Positions 42,629 to 50,963 of a DNA stretch of 64,000 nt are shown here, in pieces. Position 1 is the stretch's first letter. Each line of letters starts with the position of its first letter. The stretch comes from Streptomyces canus 299MFChir4.1. GTDB lineage: Bacteria; Actinomycetota; Actinomycetes; Streptomycetales; Streptomycetaceae. Under the pieces are notes generated by a model, which was given only the letters and a program-made list of their open reading frames with translations, was not told the origin of the DNA and did not search any database. Location of the stretch: assembly GCF_000383615.1 (NCBI RefSeq), contig NZ_KB911594.1, forward strand, positions 160,916 through 224,915. Reading direction: 5' to 3'. A program made the translations under genes and the position numbers.

Positions 42629-44142
42629 ACGGCGGCCTCCGTGCTCTCGTCCGTGACCGCGTTCGCCGGCGCGGAGGGCCGCAGTACCTCGTACTCGGCG
42701 AGGTCCACCCGCCGGGTCGCCCGCCGGAACTCGGTCGTCGTACCGGGCCAGATCGTGCTGTTGCGGCCGTTCGCGTCCAGGTACCAGCTGGTGCAGCCGC
42801 CGGTGTTCCACACTGTGCGCTTCATGCGCTCCTGCACCCGGTGGTTCCAGGCCGCCACGGCGGCGGGACGCGCGTCGAGGGCCGCACGTCCCCCGAGGAC
42901 GTCGAGTTGCCGTACGAAGTCGGCGAGGTAGTTCAGCTGGGACTCGATCATGAGGATCATCGAGGAGTTCCCGAGGCCGGTGTTGGGCCCGATGACGGAC
43001 ATCCAGTTGGGGAAACCGGCCGCTGAGGCACCCCGCAGCGCCTCCATCCCGCCCTTCCACGCCTCGGCGAGCGTCCGCCCGTCCGCGCCGACGACCCGGT
43101 CGGCGATCGGCATGTCGGTGACGTGGAAACCCGTACCGAAGACGATCGCGTCGACCTGCGCCTCGGTACCGTCGGCGGCGACGAGTGTCGACCCCTCGAC
43201 GCGGCTGAGCCCGCTCGCGACCACGTCCACGTTGGGCTGGGCGAGCGCCGGGTAGTACGTGCTGCTCAGCAGGATCCGCTTGCAGCCGATGCGGTAGTCG
43301 GGGGTGAGCTTGGCGCGCAGCGCCGGGTCCTTGATGGCGCGGGCCATGTTCCGCTTGGCCAACTGCTCCACGGCGCCGAGCTCGCCCGGGCGCTTGGTGA
43401 ACGCCTGGACCTGCAACTCCCTGATGCCCCAGAGCAGTCCGCGCCTCACCTGGGCGGTGAAGGGCAGCAGGCGGTGCAGCCGGCGCTCGGCACCGCTGAT
43501 CGCCCGGTCCATGCGGGGCATCACCCAGGGCGGGGTGCGCTGGAACAGGGTGACGTTGCGGGCGAGCGGCTGGATGGCCGGCACGATCTGGATGGCCGAG
43601 GCGCCCGTGCCCACCATGGCGACCCGCTTGCCGCGCAGGTCGTAGTCGTGGTCCCAGCGGGCGGAGTGGAAGACCTTGCCCGGGAAGGAGTCCAGCCCCG
43701 GGATGTCGGGGACCTTGGGATCGGACAGCGGCCCGGTGGCGGAGACGACGAGGTCGGCCGACAGCCGGCCGCTGGCGGTCTCGATGTCCCACCGCAGCTT
43801 CTCGCCGTCCCAGGTCATCCGCTTCACCTCGGAGTTGAGGCGGATGTGCGGGCGCAGCCGGAAGACGTCCGTCACGTGCTCCAGGTAGGCGCGGATGTGC
43901 TGCTGCCCGGAGAAGGTGCGCGGCCAGTCGGGATGGGGCGCGAAGGAGAACGAGTACAGATGGGACGGCACATCGCAGGCACATCCCGGATAGCTGTTGT
44001 CCCGCCAGGTACCGCCCACACTGTCGGCCCGCTCCAGCACGACGAAGTCGGTGACACCCTCCCGCCGCAGCCGTACGGCGGCCCCCAGCCCCCCGAACCC
44101 GGTTCCGACCACCGCCACCCGCACATGCTCGTGTTCGGCCAT
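42625..44142 (-). CDS. Flavin-containing Baeyer-Villiger-type monooxygenase
   Basis: 505 aa. FAD motif VVGTGFGGLGAAVRL at about residue 10, the Baeyer-Villiger fingerprint FPGKVFHSARWDHD (FxGxxxHxxxW) at about 157, and the NADPH motif VAMVGTGASAIQIVP. It converts a ketone to an ester or lactone, or oxygenates an amine or thiol; the ketone role fits the coupled hydrolase. ATG at 44142 follows GGGAAGG by 7 bases. Confidence 0.9.
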   Translation of the reverse strand: MAEHEHVRVAVVGTGFGGLGAAVRLRREGVTDFVVLERADSVGGTWRDNSYPGCACDVPSHLYSFSFAPHPDWPRTFSGQQHIRAYLEHVTDVFRLRPHIRLNSEVKRMTWDGEKLRWDIETASGRLSADLVVSATGPLSDPKVPDIPGLDSFPGKVFHSARWDHDYDLRGKRVAMVGTGASAIQIVPAIQPLARNVTLFQRTPPWVMPRMDRAISGAERRLHRLLPFTAQVRRGLLWGIRELQVQAFTKRPGELGAVEQLAKRNMARAIKDPALRAKLTPDYRIGCKRILLSSTYYPALAQPNVDVVASGLSRVEGSTLVAADGTEAQVDAIVFGTGFHVTDMPIADRVVGADGRTLAEAWKGGMEALRGASAAGFPNWMSVIGPNTGLGNSSMILMIESQLNYLADFVRQLDVLGGRAALDARPAAVAAWNHRVQERMKRTVWNTGGCTSWYLDANGRNSTIWPGTTTEFRRATRRVDLAEYEVLRPSAPANAVTDESTEAAV

Positions 44143-44167
44143 GCCGATGCCTTCCCTGCCCGACTCT

Positions 44168-44183
44168 GCCAGTGAACACTGGC
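44168..44183. promoter_or_regulatory. Perfect 16-bp palindrome between the monooxygenase and the MerR gene
   Basis: GCCAGTG-AA-CACTGGC lies in the 125-bp divergent gap. Its centre is about 34 bp upstream of the monooxygenase start. It is a candidate operator for the divergently encoded MerR-type regulator, although classical MerR sites are longer. Confidence 0.55.
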
Positions 44184-44267
44184 GCAATGGGAGGTTAGAG
44201 CAGCTTCGTACCGATGGGTAGGGGTGGGGGGCAACAAGTTACCGGCAGTACGACATAGGGTGCGGGC

Positions 44268-44921
44268 GTGGCAGAAGACGGAGGACGACGCGAATACCGC
44301 ATGGAGGAACTGGCCCGCCTGGCCGGCATCACCGTGCGCACCCTGCGCTTCTACCGCGAACGCAAGCTCATCCCGCCCCCGCGCCGCGAGGGCCGTATCG
44401 CCTGGTACGACGACCACCACCTGGCCCGTCTGCGCACGATCGCGACACTCCTGGAGCGCGGCCACACCCTCACCGGCATCGCGGAACTGGCGGAAGCCCT
44501 CGACCACGGCCGCGACGTCGCCGACGTCCTGGGTGTGACGCCTCCCACGGAGGAGGAGCCGGTCCGTCTCACCCCCGAGGAACTCGCCGCCCGCTTCGAA
44601 GGCGAGGTCACCCCCGAGAACCTCGCCGCCGCGATGGACCTCGGCTACCTCGGCACCGACGGCGACGAGATCGTCCACATCAGCCGCCGCCTCCTGGACG
44701 TCTCCTCCGAACTGGTCCGCGAGGGCATCCCGCTCGGAGAGGTCCTGGCGGCGGGCAAACGCGTCCGCGAGCACGTGGACGACCTGGCGGAGATGTTCGC
44801 CGAACTGGTCCTGCGCCACGCGACCGAGGACGACCTCCAGCGCCTGCGCCCGCTGGCCCGGAGCGTGGTGGAGGCGGAACTGTCACTGGCGCTGGACCGG
44901 CGGTTGCGGAAGCGGGACTAG
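44268..44921 (+). CDS. MerR-family transcriptional regulator
   Basis: 217 aa. The winged helix is at the N-terminus (MEELARLAGITVRTLRFYRERKLIPPPRREGRIAWYDD, about residues 11-49), followed by a helical dimerisation section and a long C-terminal ligand domain without Cys, so an organic effector is more likely than a metal. GTG at 44268. Divergent from the monooxygenase cassette, which it probably controls. Confidence 0.87.
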   Translation: MAEDGGRREYRMEELARLAGITVRTLRFYRERKLIPPPRREGRIAWYDDHHLARLRTIATLLERGHTLTGIAELAEALDHGRDVADVLGVTPPTEEEPVRLTPEELAARFEGEVTPENLAAAMDLGYLGTDGDEIVHISRRLLDVSSELVREGIPLGEVLAAGKRVREHVDDLAEMFAELVLRHATEDDLQRLRPLARSVVEAELSLALDRRLRKRD

Positions 44922-44942
44922 AGGTCTGGTACCAGTCCGGGA

Positions 44943-45746
44943 CTAAAGGTCGTAGACAACCGTCACGGGCGCGTGGTCCGACCAGCGCTCGGCGTGCGTG
45001 GCCGCGCGCTCCACGAACCCCTTGACCGCCTTGGCGGCGAGGCCCGGCGTGGAGAAGTGGTAGTCGATGCGCCAGCCTGTGTTGCGGTCGAAGGCCTGCC
45101 CCCGGTAGGACCACCACGAGTACGGCCCCTCCACATCCGGATGCAGCGACCGTACGACGTCGACGTACCCCCCGTCCTCGGCGTCGAGGACCCGGCTCAG
45201 CCAGGCACGCTCCTCCGGCAGGAAGCCTGAACTCTTCTGGTTGGCACGCCAGTTCTTGAGGTCGGCCTGCTGGTGGGCGATGTTCCAGTCGCCGCAGACA
45301 ACGACTTCGCGACCGTCGGCGGCGGCGCGCTCGCGCAGTCCCTTCAGGTAGACGAGGAACTCGTCCATGAAGCGGACCTTCTCGTCCTGCCGCGCGGTAC
45401 CGACCTCTCCGGAGGGCAGGTAGAGGGAGGCGACCGTCACACCCGGCAGGTCGGCCTCGACATAGCGCCCGCTGGTGTCGAACTCGGCCGACCCGAAGCC
45501 GATCCGGACGCGGTCCGGCTCACGGCGGGTGTAGAGGGAGACACCGGCCCGGCCCTTCGCGGCGGCTGGCGCGTGCACAACGTGCCAGCCCTCGGGAGCA
45601 CGGACGCTCTCCGGCAGCTGCTGCGGCTCGGCGCGCACCTCCTGCAGGCAGAGCACGTCGGCGGAGGTGTCCGCGAGCCACTCCACGAAGCCCTTCTTCG
45701 CGGCGGCGCGCAGTCCGTTCACATTGGCGGAGGTCACAGTGAGCAC
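44943..45746 (-). CDS. xthA: Exodeoxyribonuclease III / AP endonuclease
   Basis: 267-aa Mg-dependent DNA-repair nuclease of the exonuclease III class. Motifs: TVTSANVNGLRAAAKKGF, LCLQEVRAEPQQ (catalytic Glu), GDWNIAHQQADLKNW, SWWSYRGQAFDRNTGWRIDYHF, and the C-terminal HAERWSDHAPVTV with the catalytic His. GTG at 45746. Convergent with the MerR gene. Confidence 0.95.
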   Translation of the reverse strand: MLTVTSANVNGLRAAAKKGFVEWLADTSADVLCLQEVRAEPQQLPESVRAPEGWHVVHAPAAAKGRAGVSLYTRREPDRVRIGFGSAEFDTSGRYVEADLPGVTVASLYLPSGEVGTARQDEKVRFMDEFLVYLKGLRERAAADGREVVVCGDWNIAHQQADLKNWRANQKSSGFLPEERAWLSRVLDAEDGGYVDVVRSLHPDVEGPYSWWSYRGQAFDRNTGWRIDYHFSTPGLAAKAVKGFVERAATHAERWSDHAPVTVVYDL

Positions 45747-45775
45747 CCCGGCACGATACCGGCACACTGGAGGGC

Positions 45776-46252
45776 ATGATGATCCGCCGTGTCCCCTTCG
45801 ACCACCCCGACGCCGTGAAGCTGAACGACCAGGTCCAGGCCGAGTACCAGGTCCGCTACGGCGACGGCGGCGACGCCACCGAGCTGGCCCCCTCGGACTT
45901 CGAGCACCCGCACGGCGTGTATCTGATCGCGTACGACGAAAGGGACAGCCCCGTCGCCACGGGCGGCTGGCGCGCCCAGGACACCAACGGCGAGGGCAAC
46001 CTGGACGGCGACGCCGAGCTCAAGCGCATGTACGTGATCGAGCAGATGCGCGGCCGGGGTCTCGCCCGCCGCATGCTCACCGCCCTGGAGGACCACGCCC
46101 GCGCGGCCGGCCGCCGCCGCATGGTCCTGGAGACCGGCACCAAGCAGCCGGAGGCCATCGCCCTGTACACGTCCAGCGGCTACGAACCCTGCGTGAAGTT
46201 CGGCTACTACCGCCACTACGAGGACAGCCGCTGCTACGCGAAGGCGCTGTGA
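45776..46252 (+). CDS. GNAT-family N-acetyltransferase
   Basis: 158-aa acetyltransferase: the acetyl-CoA loop is YVIEQMRGRGLARRML (about residue 88), followed by EDHARAAGRRRMVLETG and ALYTSSGYEPCVKFGYYRHYEDSRCYAKAL, the usual end of the fold. Substrate unknown. Starts 29 bp from the divergent xthA start codon, so both share a very short promoter region. A perfect hairpin follows. Confidence 0.85.
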   Translation: MMIRRVPFDHPDAVKLNDQVQAEYQVRYGDGGDATELAPSDFEHPHGVYLIAYDERDSPVATGGWRAQDTNGEGNLDGDAELKRMYVIEQMRGRGLARRMLTALEDHARAAGRRRMVLETGTKQPEAIALYTSSGYEPCVKFGYYRHYEDSRCYAKAL

Positions 46253-46271
46253 GAGGGCCGTACACATGACA

Positions 46272-46304
46272 GAAGACCCGCTCCTGAATCAGGAGCGGGT
46301 CTTC
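46272..46304. terminator. Perfect bidirectional terminator stem-loop
   Basis: GAAGACCCGCTCCTG (46272-46286) and CAGGAGCGGGTCTTC (46290-46304) pair without mismatch around the loop AAT. It separates the acetyltransferase gene from the convergent tRNA gene. Confidence 0.9.
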
Positions 46305-46312
46305 ATGATGCG

Positions 46313-46386
46313 TGGACCTGAGGGGATTTGAACCCCTGGCCCCCTCGATGCGAACGAGGTGCGCTACCGGACTGCGCCACAGGCCC
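46313..46386 (-). tRNA. tRNA-Ala (anticodon CGC)
   Basis: A 74-base tRNA: acceptor GGGCCTG pairs with CAGGTCC, D-stem GCGC/GCGC, anticodon stem CCTCG/CGAGG with loop TTCGCAT (anticodon CGC, reading GCG alanine codons), and T-arm AGGGG-TTCGAAT-CCCCT. The CCA end is not encoded. GCG is among the commonest Ala codons in this genome. Confidence 0.95.
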
Positions 46387-46487
46387 TTGCAACGAGTGAA
46401 ACTCTAGCATCCCCGTCCGGGTGCTTGGAAATCCGTTCCGGGCTGGTCAGGGACGGGCTCTCACGAGGGTGGATCCCGTCCCGTGCG

Positions 46488-47750
46488 TCACTCGTTGGCC
46501 GCGCGCGGCCGGTCGCCTTCCTCGTACTGGTCGAAGAGCGGGGTGCGGCCGCGTTCGCGTGCCCGGCGGGCGGAGGCGGCGCGGCGGGCGTCGGTGCGTC
46601 CGTCCGCCGTGGGCTTGTCCTCCGCGTCGGCGGCCGGGTCCTCCGATCCCCCGTCCTCCGCGACAGGCACCGTCTCCTGGCCGGACTGCTCGGGGGCCAC
46701 GGCGCTGGACCGGGCCGAACTCCACGCGTCCGGCGCGCCGAGGTCCACGTCCGAGGTGGCCCGCGGGGCGACCGGCGCGGTCACGTACGTCGGCAGCGGC
46801 ACCGGGACCGGGTCCCAGCTGTCCCCGTGTCCCGGTCGGCGCTGCCGTTCGCGCTGCTGGTCGACCCACTCGGCGTGGTCGGTCTGCTCGACGAGGGCGC
46901 GTCGGTCGGCGGCGAGCGCGGAGAGCCCGGGATCGGTCTCCGCCCCTCGTCCCTCGTCCGGTTCGTCGGCGTCCACGCCGGTGCTCACGGACGCGCGCCG
47001 GCGCGGCTGGCGGGCCCGCTCGCGCAGGTGCTGAGCGGCGGCCTCGGCCCGGCGCCGGTCCATCTGGTAGGCGAAGCGGCGGCGTTCCTGGGAGCGCAGG
47101 TACGCGATGTACGCGCTGAGCATCACCGCGGGGACGCCCGGTGCCCACAGGAAGGCGAGTCCTCCGACGGCGGCGACGATCGCTCCGAGCGTGAAGGCGA
47201 GGAAGAGCATCACCGTGGTACGCCGTCGGCGCGCGAGTACCTTCGTGCGCCGGGCGCGCGCCGCGGCCGCTTCCGCGGCGGCCGTGCGCCGGGCGGCGGA
47301 CGCGGGTGTCTGCTTCCGCGTCGGGGCGCCGCCGTGTTCGGGCGCCGACGCGTTCGCTTTCTCGCGCGCCGGGTCGCCGTGCCCTGCTTCCCGCTCGACT
47401 TCCCGCGCGTGCTCGCGCGTCACCTCCCGGCGTTCCGAAGCCGGAGGCTGGACCGTCGCCTGGGTCTGCGGACGGGTCGGAGGCATGGCGAAGGCCCGGA
47501 CGTCCACCGACTCGGTGACGACATCCGGTTCGTCGGCGCCGTGCTCCCCCTCGTCGGTGGAGCGCGCGCGCAGGTCCTTGGCGTACCGACGCTCCATGCC
47601 CGCCCTTCCGGAGAGCAACCGGATGGCGGTGCTGAAGCGTTCCGTCGGACGGGCCTCGTTCAGCTCGTCCTGCCTACGGAGCCACATCGGCACCAAGTAG
47701 GCGGCCCAGGCCCCGACAATGACTGCGTAGATGAGGCCGCTGCTGCTCAC
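46488..47750 (-). CDS. sepX: Divisome membrane protein SepX (Glp receptor)
   Basis: 420 aa. A short N-terminal membrane helix in MSSSGLIYAVIVGAWAAYLVPMWLRRQDEL is followed by a long charged cytoplasmic stretch, two further membrane segments (about 175-215, VMLFLAFTLGAIVAAVGG and FLWAPGVPAVMLSAYIAYL) and a Ser/Arg/Pro-rich tail. This build and the MWLRRQDELNEARPTERFSTAIRLL block match SepX of Streptomyces and GlpR of Corynebacterium, which bind the gephyrin-like protein Glp at the septum. The glp-like moeA gene is 1.9 kb upstream in the same direction. Confidence 0.88.
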   Translation of the reverse strand: MSSSGLIYAVIVGAWAAYLVPMWLRRQDELNEARPTERFSTAIRLLSGRAGMERRYAKDLRARSTDEGEHGADEPDVVTESVDVRAFAMPPTRPQTQATVQPPASERREVTREHAREVEREAGHGDPAREKANASAPEHGGAPTRKQTPASAARRTAAAEAAAARARRTKVLARRRRTTVMLFLAFTLGAIVAAVGGLAFLWAPGVPAVMLSAYIAYLRSQERRRFAYQMDRRRAEAAAQHLRERARQPRRRASVSTGVDADEPDEGRGAETDPGLSALAADRRALVEQTDHAEWVDQQRERQRRPGHGDSWDPVPVPLPTYVTAPVAPRATSDVDLGAPDAWSSARSSAVAPEQSGQETVPVAEDGGSEDPAADAEDKPTADGRTDARRAASARRARERGRTPLFDQYEEGDRPRAANE

Positions 47751-47942
47751 GCCTCACACGGTAGAGGGGTTTGCGTGAGGCCATCTGCCAATTGCGCCGG
47801 TGTGTCGCACGATCTGGCTGATATTTCGAGCTTTTTTTGTGACCGATCCGATCAGCAGGCCGCCTCAGTCGCGAATTCAATGCCCTGAGACGGTCATGCA
47901 CCGATCATTTTCGAACACTTATTCAATTTCTGTGTTTCCCGG

Positions 47943-47955
47943 GGTCCGCCGGACC
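47943..47955 (-). terminator. Short hairpin behind the acetyltransferase gene
   Basis: GGTCC-gcc-GGACC lies 2 bp beyond the stop codon at 47957 on the minus strand. It is small, but the only stem in the 206-bp gap before sepX, which is otherwise AT-rich and probably holds the sepX promoter. Confidence 0.4.
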
Positions 47956-47956
47956 G

Positions 47957-48595
47957 CTATGCGGGATTGTCGTGCGGCGTACTGCGGGAGCGTGCCCGCT
48001 GCCAGCGCCTGAGCAACCCTTCGGGCACCTCTTCCGCGGTGAGCGCGAACACGAGATGGTCCCGCCAGGCCCCGTCGATGTGGAGATAGCGCGGCCGCAG
48101 CCCCTCCTCGCGGAATCCGAGTTTCTCCACGACCCGTCGGCTGGGGACGTTCTCGGGCCGAATGCAGACCTCGATGCGGTGCAGACCAACGGTGCGGAAA
48201 CAGTGGTCCACGACAAGCGCCACGGCGGTCGGCATCACCCCGCGCCCGGCCACCGACTGGTCCACCCAGTAACCGACGTGCCCCGAGCACATCGACCCCC
48301 AGGTGATCCCGGCGACCGTCAACTGCCCGACCAGCTGGCCCCGGTACTCGATGACGAACGGCAGCATCCGCCCCGCGTTCGCCTCGGACCTCAGGTGCCG
48401 GACCATCTGGCGGTAGGTCGGCCGGTGCGCGATCGGGCCGCTCGGGGTGGGCGGCGGGATGGTCGCCTCCCAGGGGCGCAGCCAGTCCCGGTTGCGCCGG
48501 TTCACCTCGCGCCAGACCCGCTGGTCGCGCATCTTTATCGGCCTCAGGACGACATCGCCGTCCGCCAGTACGGCGGGCCAGGACGGGCTGTTCAG
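47957..48595 (-). CDS. RimJ/RimL-type GNAT acetyltransferase, probable CTG start
   Basis: GNAT protein with the acetyl-CoA region WVDQSVAGRGVMPTAVALVVDHCF and the RimJ-type NVPSRRVVEKLGFREEGLRPRYLHIDGAW. The first ATG (48532) would give 191 aa but omit the first beta strand. The frame extends to CTG at 48595, giving 212 aa starting LNSPSWPAVLADGDVVLRPI, which is the normal beginning of the fold. That CTG overlaps the mog stop as CTGA, like the ATGA overlaps elsewhere in this operon, and GGGGG lies 6-7 bases upstream. It acetylates an N-terminal amine of a protein or a small molecule; target unknown. Confidence 0.75.
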   Translation of the reverse strand: MNSPSWPAVLADGDVVLRPIKMRDQRVWREVNRRNRDWLRPWEATIPPPTPSGPIAHRPTYRQMVRHLRSEANAGRMLPFVIEYRGQLVGQLTVAGITWGSMCSGHVGYWVDQSVAGRGVMPTAVALVVDHCFRTVGLHRIEVCIRPENVPSRRVVEKLGFREEGLRPRYLHIDGAWRDHLVFALTAEEVPEGLLRRWQRARSRSTPHDNPA

Positions 48596-49098
48596 CTCGC
48601 ACCCCCACTGCCGGCGCCGGGTCTTTGGTGGTCGCCGCCGCGGATCTGGTCGACGGCGTGGATCAACAGGGACTCCAGGACGGCCAGTCCGTCCTTCACC
48701 CCGCCACTGGAACCCGGCAGGTTGACGATCAGCGTGTGTCCCGCCACCCCGGCCAGGCCCCGGGAGAGCGCGGCGGTCGGCACCTTCTCGCGTCCGAACG
48801 CCCGGATGGCCTCCGCGATGCCCGGGACCTCGTACTCGATCACCTCGCGGGTCGCCTCGGGGGTGCGGTCGGTGGGCGAGATGCCGGTGCCGCCGGTGGT
48901 GACGACGACGTCGTAGCCGGCGGCGACGCCCGCACGCAGGGCGTCGCGGACCGGGTCGCCGTCCGGGACGACCTGCGGTCCCTCGACGGTGAAGCCGAAA
49001 CCGCCCAGTCCCTCGGCGATCAGCGGGCCGCCCTTGTCCTCGTAGACCCCGGCGGCGGCCCGGTTGGAGGCGGTGATCACAAGAGCGCGATACGTCAT
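48592..49098 (-). CDS. mog: Molybdopterin adenylyltransferase (MogA/MoaB family)
   Basis: 168-aa enzyme of molybdenum cofactor synthesis that adenylylates molybdopterin. YRALVITASNRAAAGVYEDKGG and the signature VVVTTGGTGISPTDRTPEAT are diagnostic, followed by LVNLPGSSGGVKDGL. The ATG overlaps the moaC stop by 4 bp (ATGA). Together with moaC and glp it forms a cofactor-like operon. Confidence 0.93.
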   Translation of the reverse strand: MTYRALVITASNRAAAGVYEDKGGPLIAEGLGGFGFTVEGPQVVPDGDPVRDALRAGVAAGYDVVVTTGGTGISPTDRTPEATREVIEYEVPGIAEAIRAFGREKVPTAALSRGLAGVAGHTLIVNLPGSSGGVKDGLAVLESLLIHAVDQIRGGDHQRPGAGSGGAS

Positions 49099-49574
49099 GT
49101 CCGGCTCCAGTCGCCCGACTTGCCGCCCGTCTTCTCCTCGACCCGTACGTCCGTGATGACCGCTCCCTTGTCGACCGCCTTGACCATGTCGATCACGGTG
49201 AGCGCGGCGACGGAGACCGCGGTGAGGGCTTCCATCTCGACGCCCGTGCGGTCCGTCGTCCTCACGGTGGCCAGGATCTCCACGGCGTCGTCCGCGACCG
49301 ACAGATCCAGTGTCACACCGGACACCGACAACGGGTGGCACAGCGGAATCAGGTCGGGGGTGCGCTTGGCGCCCATGATGCCCGCGATCCGCGCGGTGGC
49401 CAGGGCGTCGCCCTTGGGGACGCCCTCCCCGCGCAGCAGCTCGATCACCCGGGGCGATACGAGGACGCGTCCACTCGCGCGCGCGGTGCGCGCGGTGACG
49501 TCCTTGCCGGAGACATCGACCATGCGGGCGGCCCCCGCTTCGTCGATGTGTGTCAGTCGGTCCTGCGTACTCAT
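49095..49574 (-). CDS. moaC: Cyclic pyranopterin monophosphate synthase
   Basis: 159-aa enzyme making cPMP in the first stage of molybdenum cofactor synthesis. MVDVSGKDVTARTARASGRV, MGAKRTPDLIPLCHPL and VGVEMEALTAVSVAALTVIDMVKAVD carry the conserved active-site residues (Asp, His and Lys). 62 bp behind glp. Confidence 0.95.
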   Translation of the reverse strand: MSTQDRLTHIDEAGAARMVDVSGKDVTARTARASGRVLVSPRVIELLRGEGVPKGDALATARIAGIMGAKRTPDLIPLCHPLSVSGVTLDLSVADDAVEILATVRTTDRTGVEMEALTAVSVAALTVIDMVKAVDKGAVITDVRVEEKTGGKSGDWSRT

Positions 49575-49636
49575 GGTTGTGCGGCGCTCCCGGTCCGGCC
49601 TGTTGTGCGCGACACGGTACCGCCAACCAGGGGTGC

Positions 49637-50959
49637 TCAGCCGAGCAGGACCACTTCGACCTCGGTACCGGGCTCGACGGACTCCACGTCCTCCGGTACG
49701 ACGATCAGCGCGTCCGCCTGCGCGAGGGCGGCCACCAGGTGGGAGCCGGCGCCGCCGACCGGGCTGACCGAGCCGTCGGTGTACGTACCGCGCAGGAACT
49801 GCCGGCGGCCCTTGGGCGAGGTCAGCGCCTTCTTCGCGGTCAGGGTGGCCCTGGTCCGCGGCCGGTGGACGTCGTCGAGGCCCATGAGGGTGCGGATCGC
49901 GGGGCGGACGAACAGTTCGAAGGAGACGTACGACGACACCGGGTTGCCGGGCAGGGCGAGCAGCGGGGTGTGGTCGGGGCCGATGGTGCCGAAGCCCTGG
50001 GGCTTGCCGGGCTGCATGGCGAGCTTGCGGAAGTCGACGCCGCTGCCGGGCTCGTCCTCGTCACCGACGGAGGACAGGGCCTCCTTGACGACGTCGTACG
50101 CCCCGACGCTGACCCCGCCCGTGGTGACCACGAGGTCGGCGCGGACGAGCTGGTCCTCGATGGTGGAGCGCAGGGTCTCGGCGTCGTCGGCGACGGCGCC
50201 CACCCGGTAGGCGATGGCGCCGGCGTCCCGGGCGGCCGCGGTGAGGGCGAAGCTGTTGGAGTCGTAGATCTGGCCGGTGCCGAGGCTCTCATCGGGCTGG
50301 ACGAGTTCGCTGCCGGTGGACATGACGACCACGCGCGGGCGCGGACGTACGCGGATGGTGCCGCGGCCGATGGCGGCGAGCAGGGCGATCTGCGGAGGGC
50401 CGAGGACGGTGCCGGCGTCCAGGGCGCGGTCGCCGGCCCGGACGTCGCTGCCCTGGGCGCGCACGTGCGCGCGTGCCTCGGCGGGCCGGTACACGTGAAC
50501 GTGGCCCTCGGCGCCCTCGGGGGCGAGACTGCGGGCGCGCATTCCGCTGACCGGGCCCTCGCCGAGGCCTCCGTCGGTCCATTCGACGGGGACGACGGTC
50601 TCGGCGCCGGGCGGCAGCGGGGCGCCGGTCATGATGCGGGCGGCCTGCCCGGGGCCGACGTGCAGCAGCTCGGCCTGGCCTGCCGCCACGTCCCCGACGA
50701 CGTCGAGGACGGCCGGGAACTCCTCGCTCGCGCCCGCCACGTCCGCGACCCGTACCGCGTACCCGTCCATGGAGCTGTTGTCGAACGGGGGCAGGGACAC
50801 CGGGACCGTGACGTCCTCGACCAGGACGCAGCCCTGGGCGTCGAGCAGTTGCAGCTCGATGGGTTCGAGGGGCCGGACGGTCGCGAGGATGTCCTCCAGG
50901 TGTCCGTCCACCGACCAGAGGTGGTCCTGGTCGGCGGGGCGGGGCGCGGCGCTGCTCAA
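49637..50959 (-). CDS. glp: Gephyrin-like molybdotransferase (MoeA/Glp)
   Basis: 440 aa with the MoeA domain order: N-terminal region (VRPLEPIELQLLDAQG), the Mo-insertion domain with VVTTGGVSVGAYDVVKEAL, and the C-terminal small beta domain. MoeA-type proteins insert molybdate into molybdopterin; the actinobacterial Glp version has been recruited to cell division and binds the membrane receptor GlpR/SepX. The nearby sepX favours the Glp role. It starts 4 bp after galU. Confidence 0.88.
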   Translation of the reverse strand: MSSAAPRPADQDHLWSVDGHLEDILATVRPLEPIELQLLDAQGCVLVEDVTVPVSLPPFDNSSMDGYAVRVADVAGASEEFPAVLDVVGDVAAGQAELLHVGPGQAARIMTGAPLPPGAETVVPVEWTDGGLGEGPVSGMRARSLAPEGAEGHVHVYRPAEARAHVRAQGSDVRAGDRALDAGTVLGPPQIALLAAIGRGTIRVRPRPRVVVMSTGSELVQPDESLGTGQIYDSNSFALTAAARDAGAIAYRVGAVADDAETLRSTIEDQLVRADLVVTTGGVSVGAYDVVKEALSSVGDEDEPGSGVDFRKLAMQPGKPQGFGTIGPDHTPLLALPGNPVSSYVSFELFVRPAIRTLMGLDDVHRPRTRATLTAKKALTSPKGRRQFLRGTYTDGSVSPVGGAGSHLVAALAQADALIVVPEDVESVEPGTEVEVVLLG

Positions 50960-50963
50960 GTGC

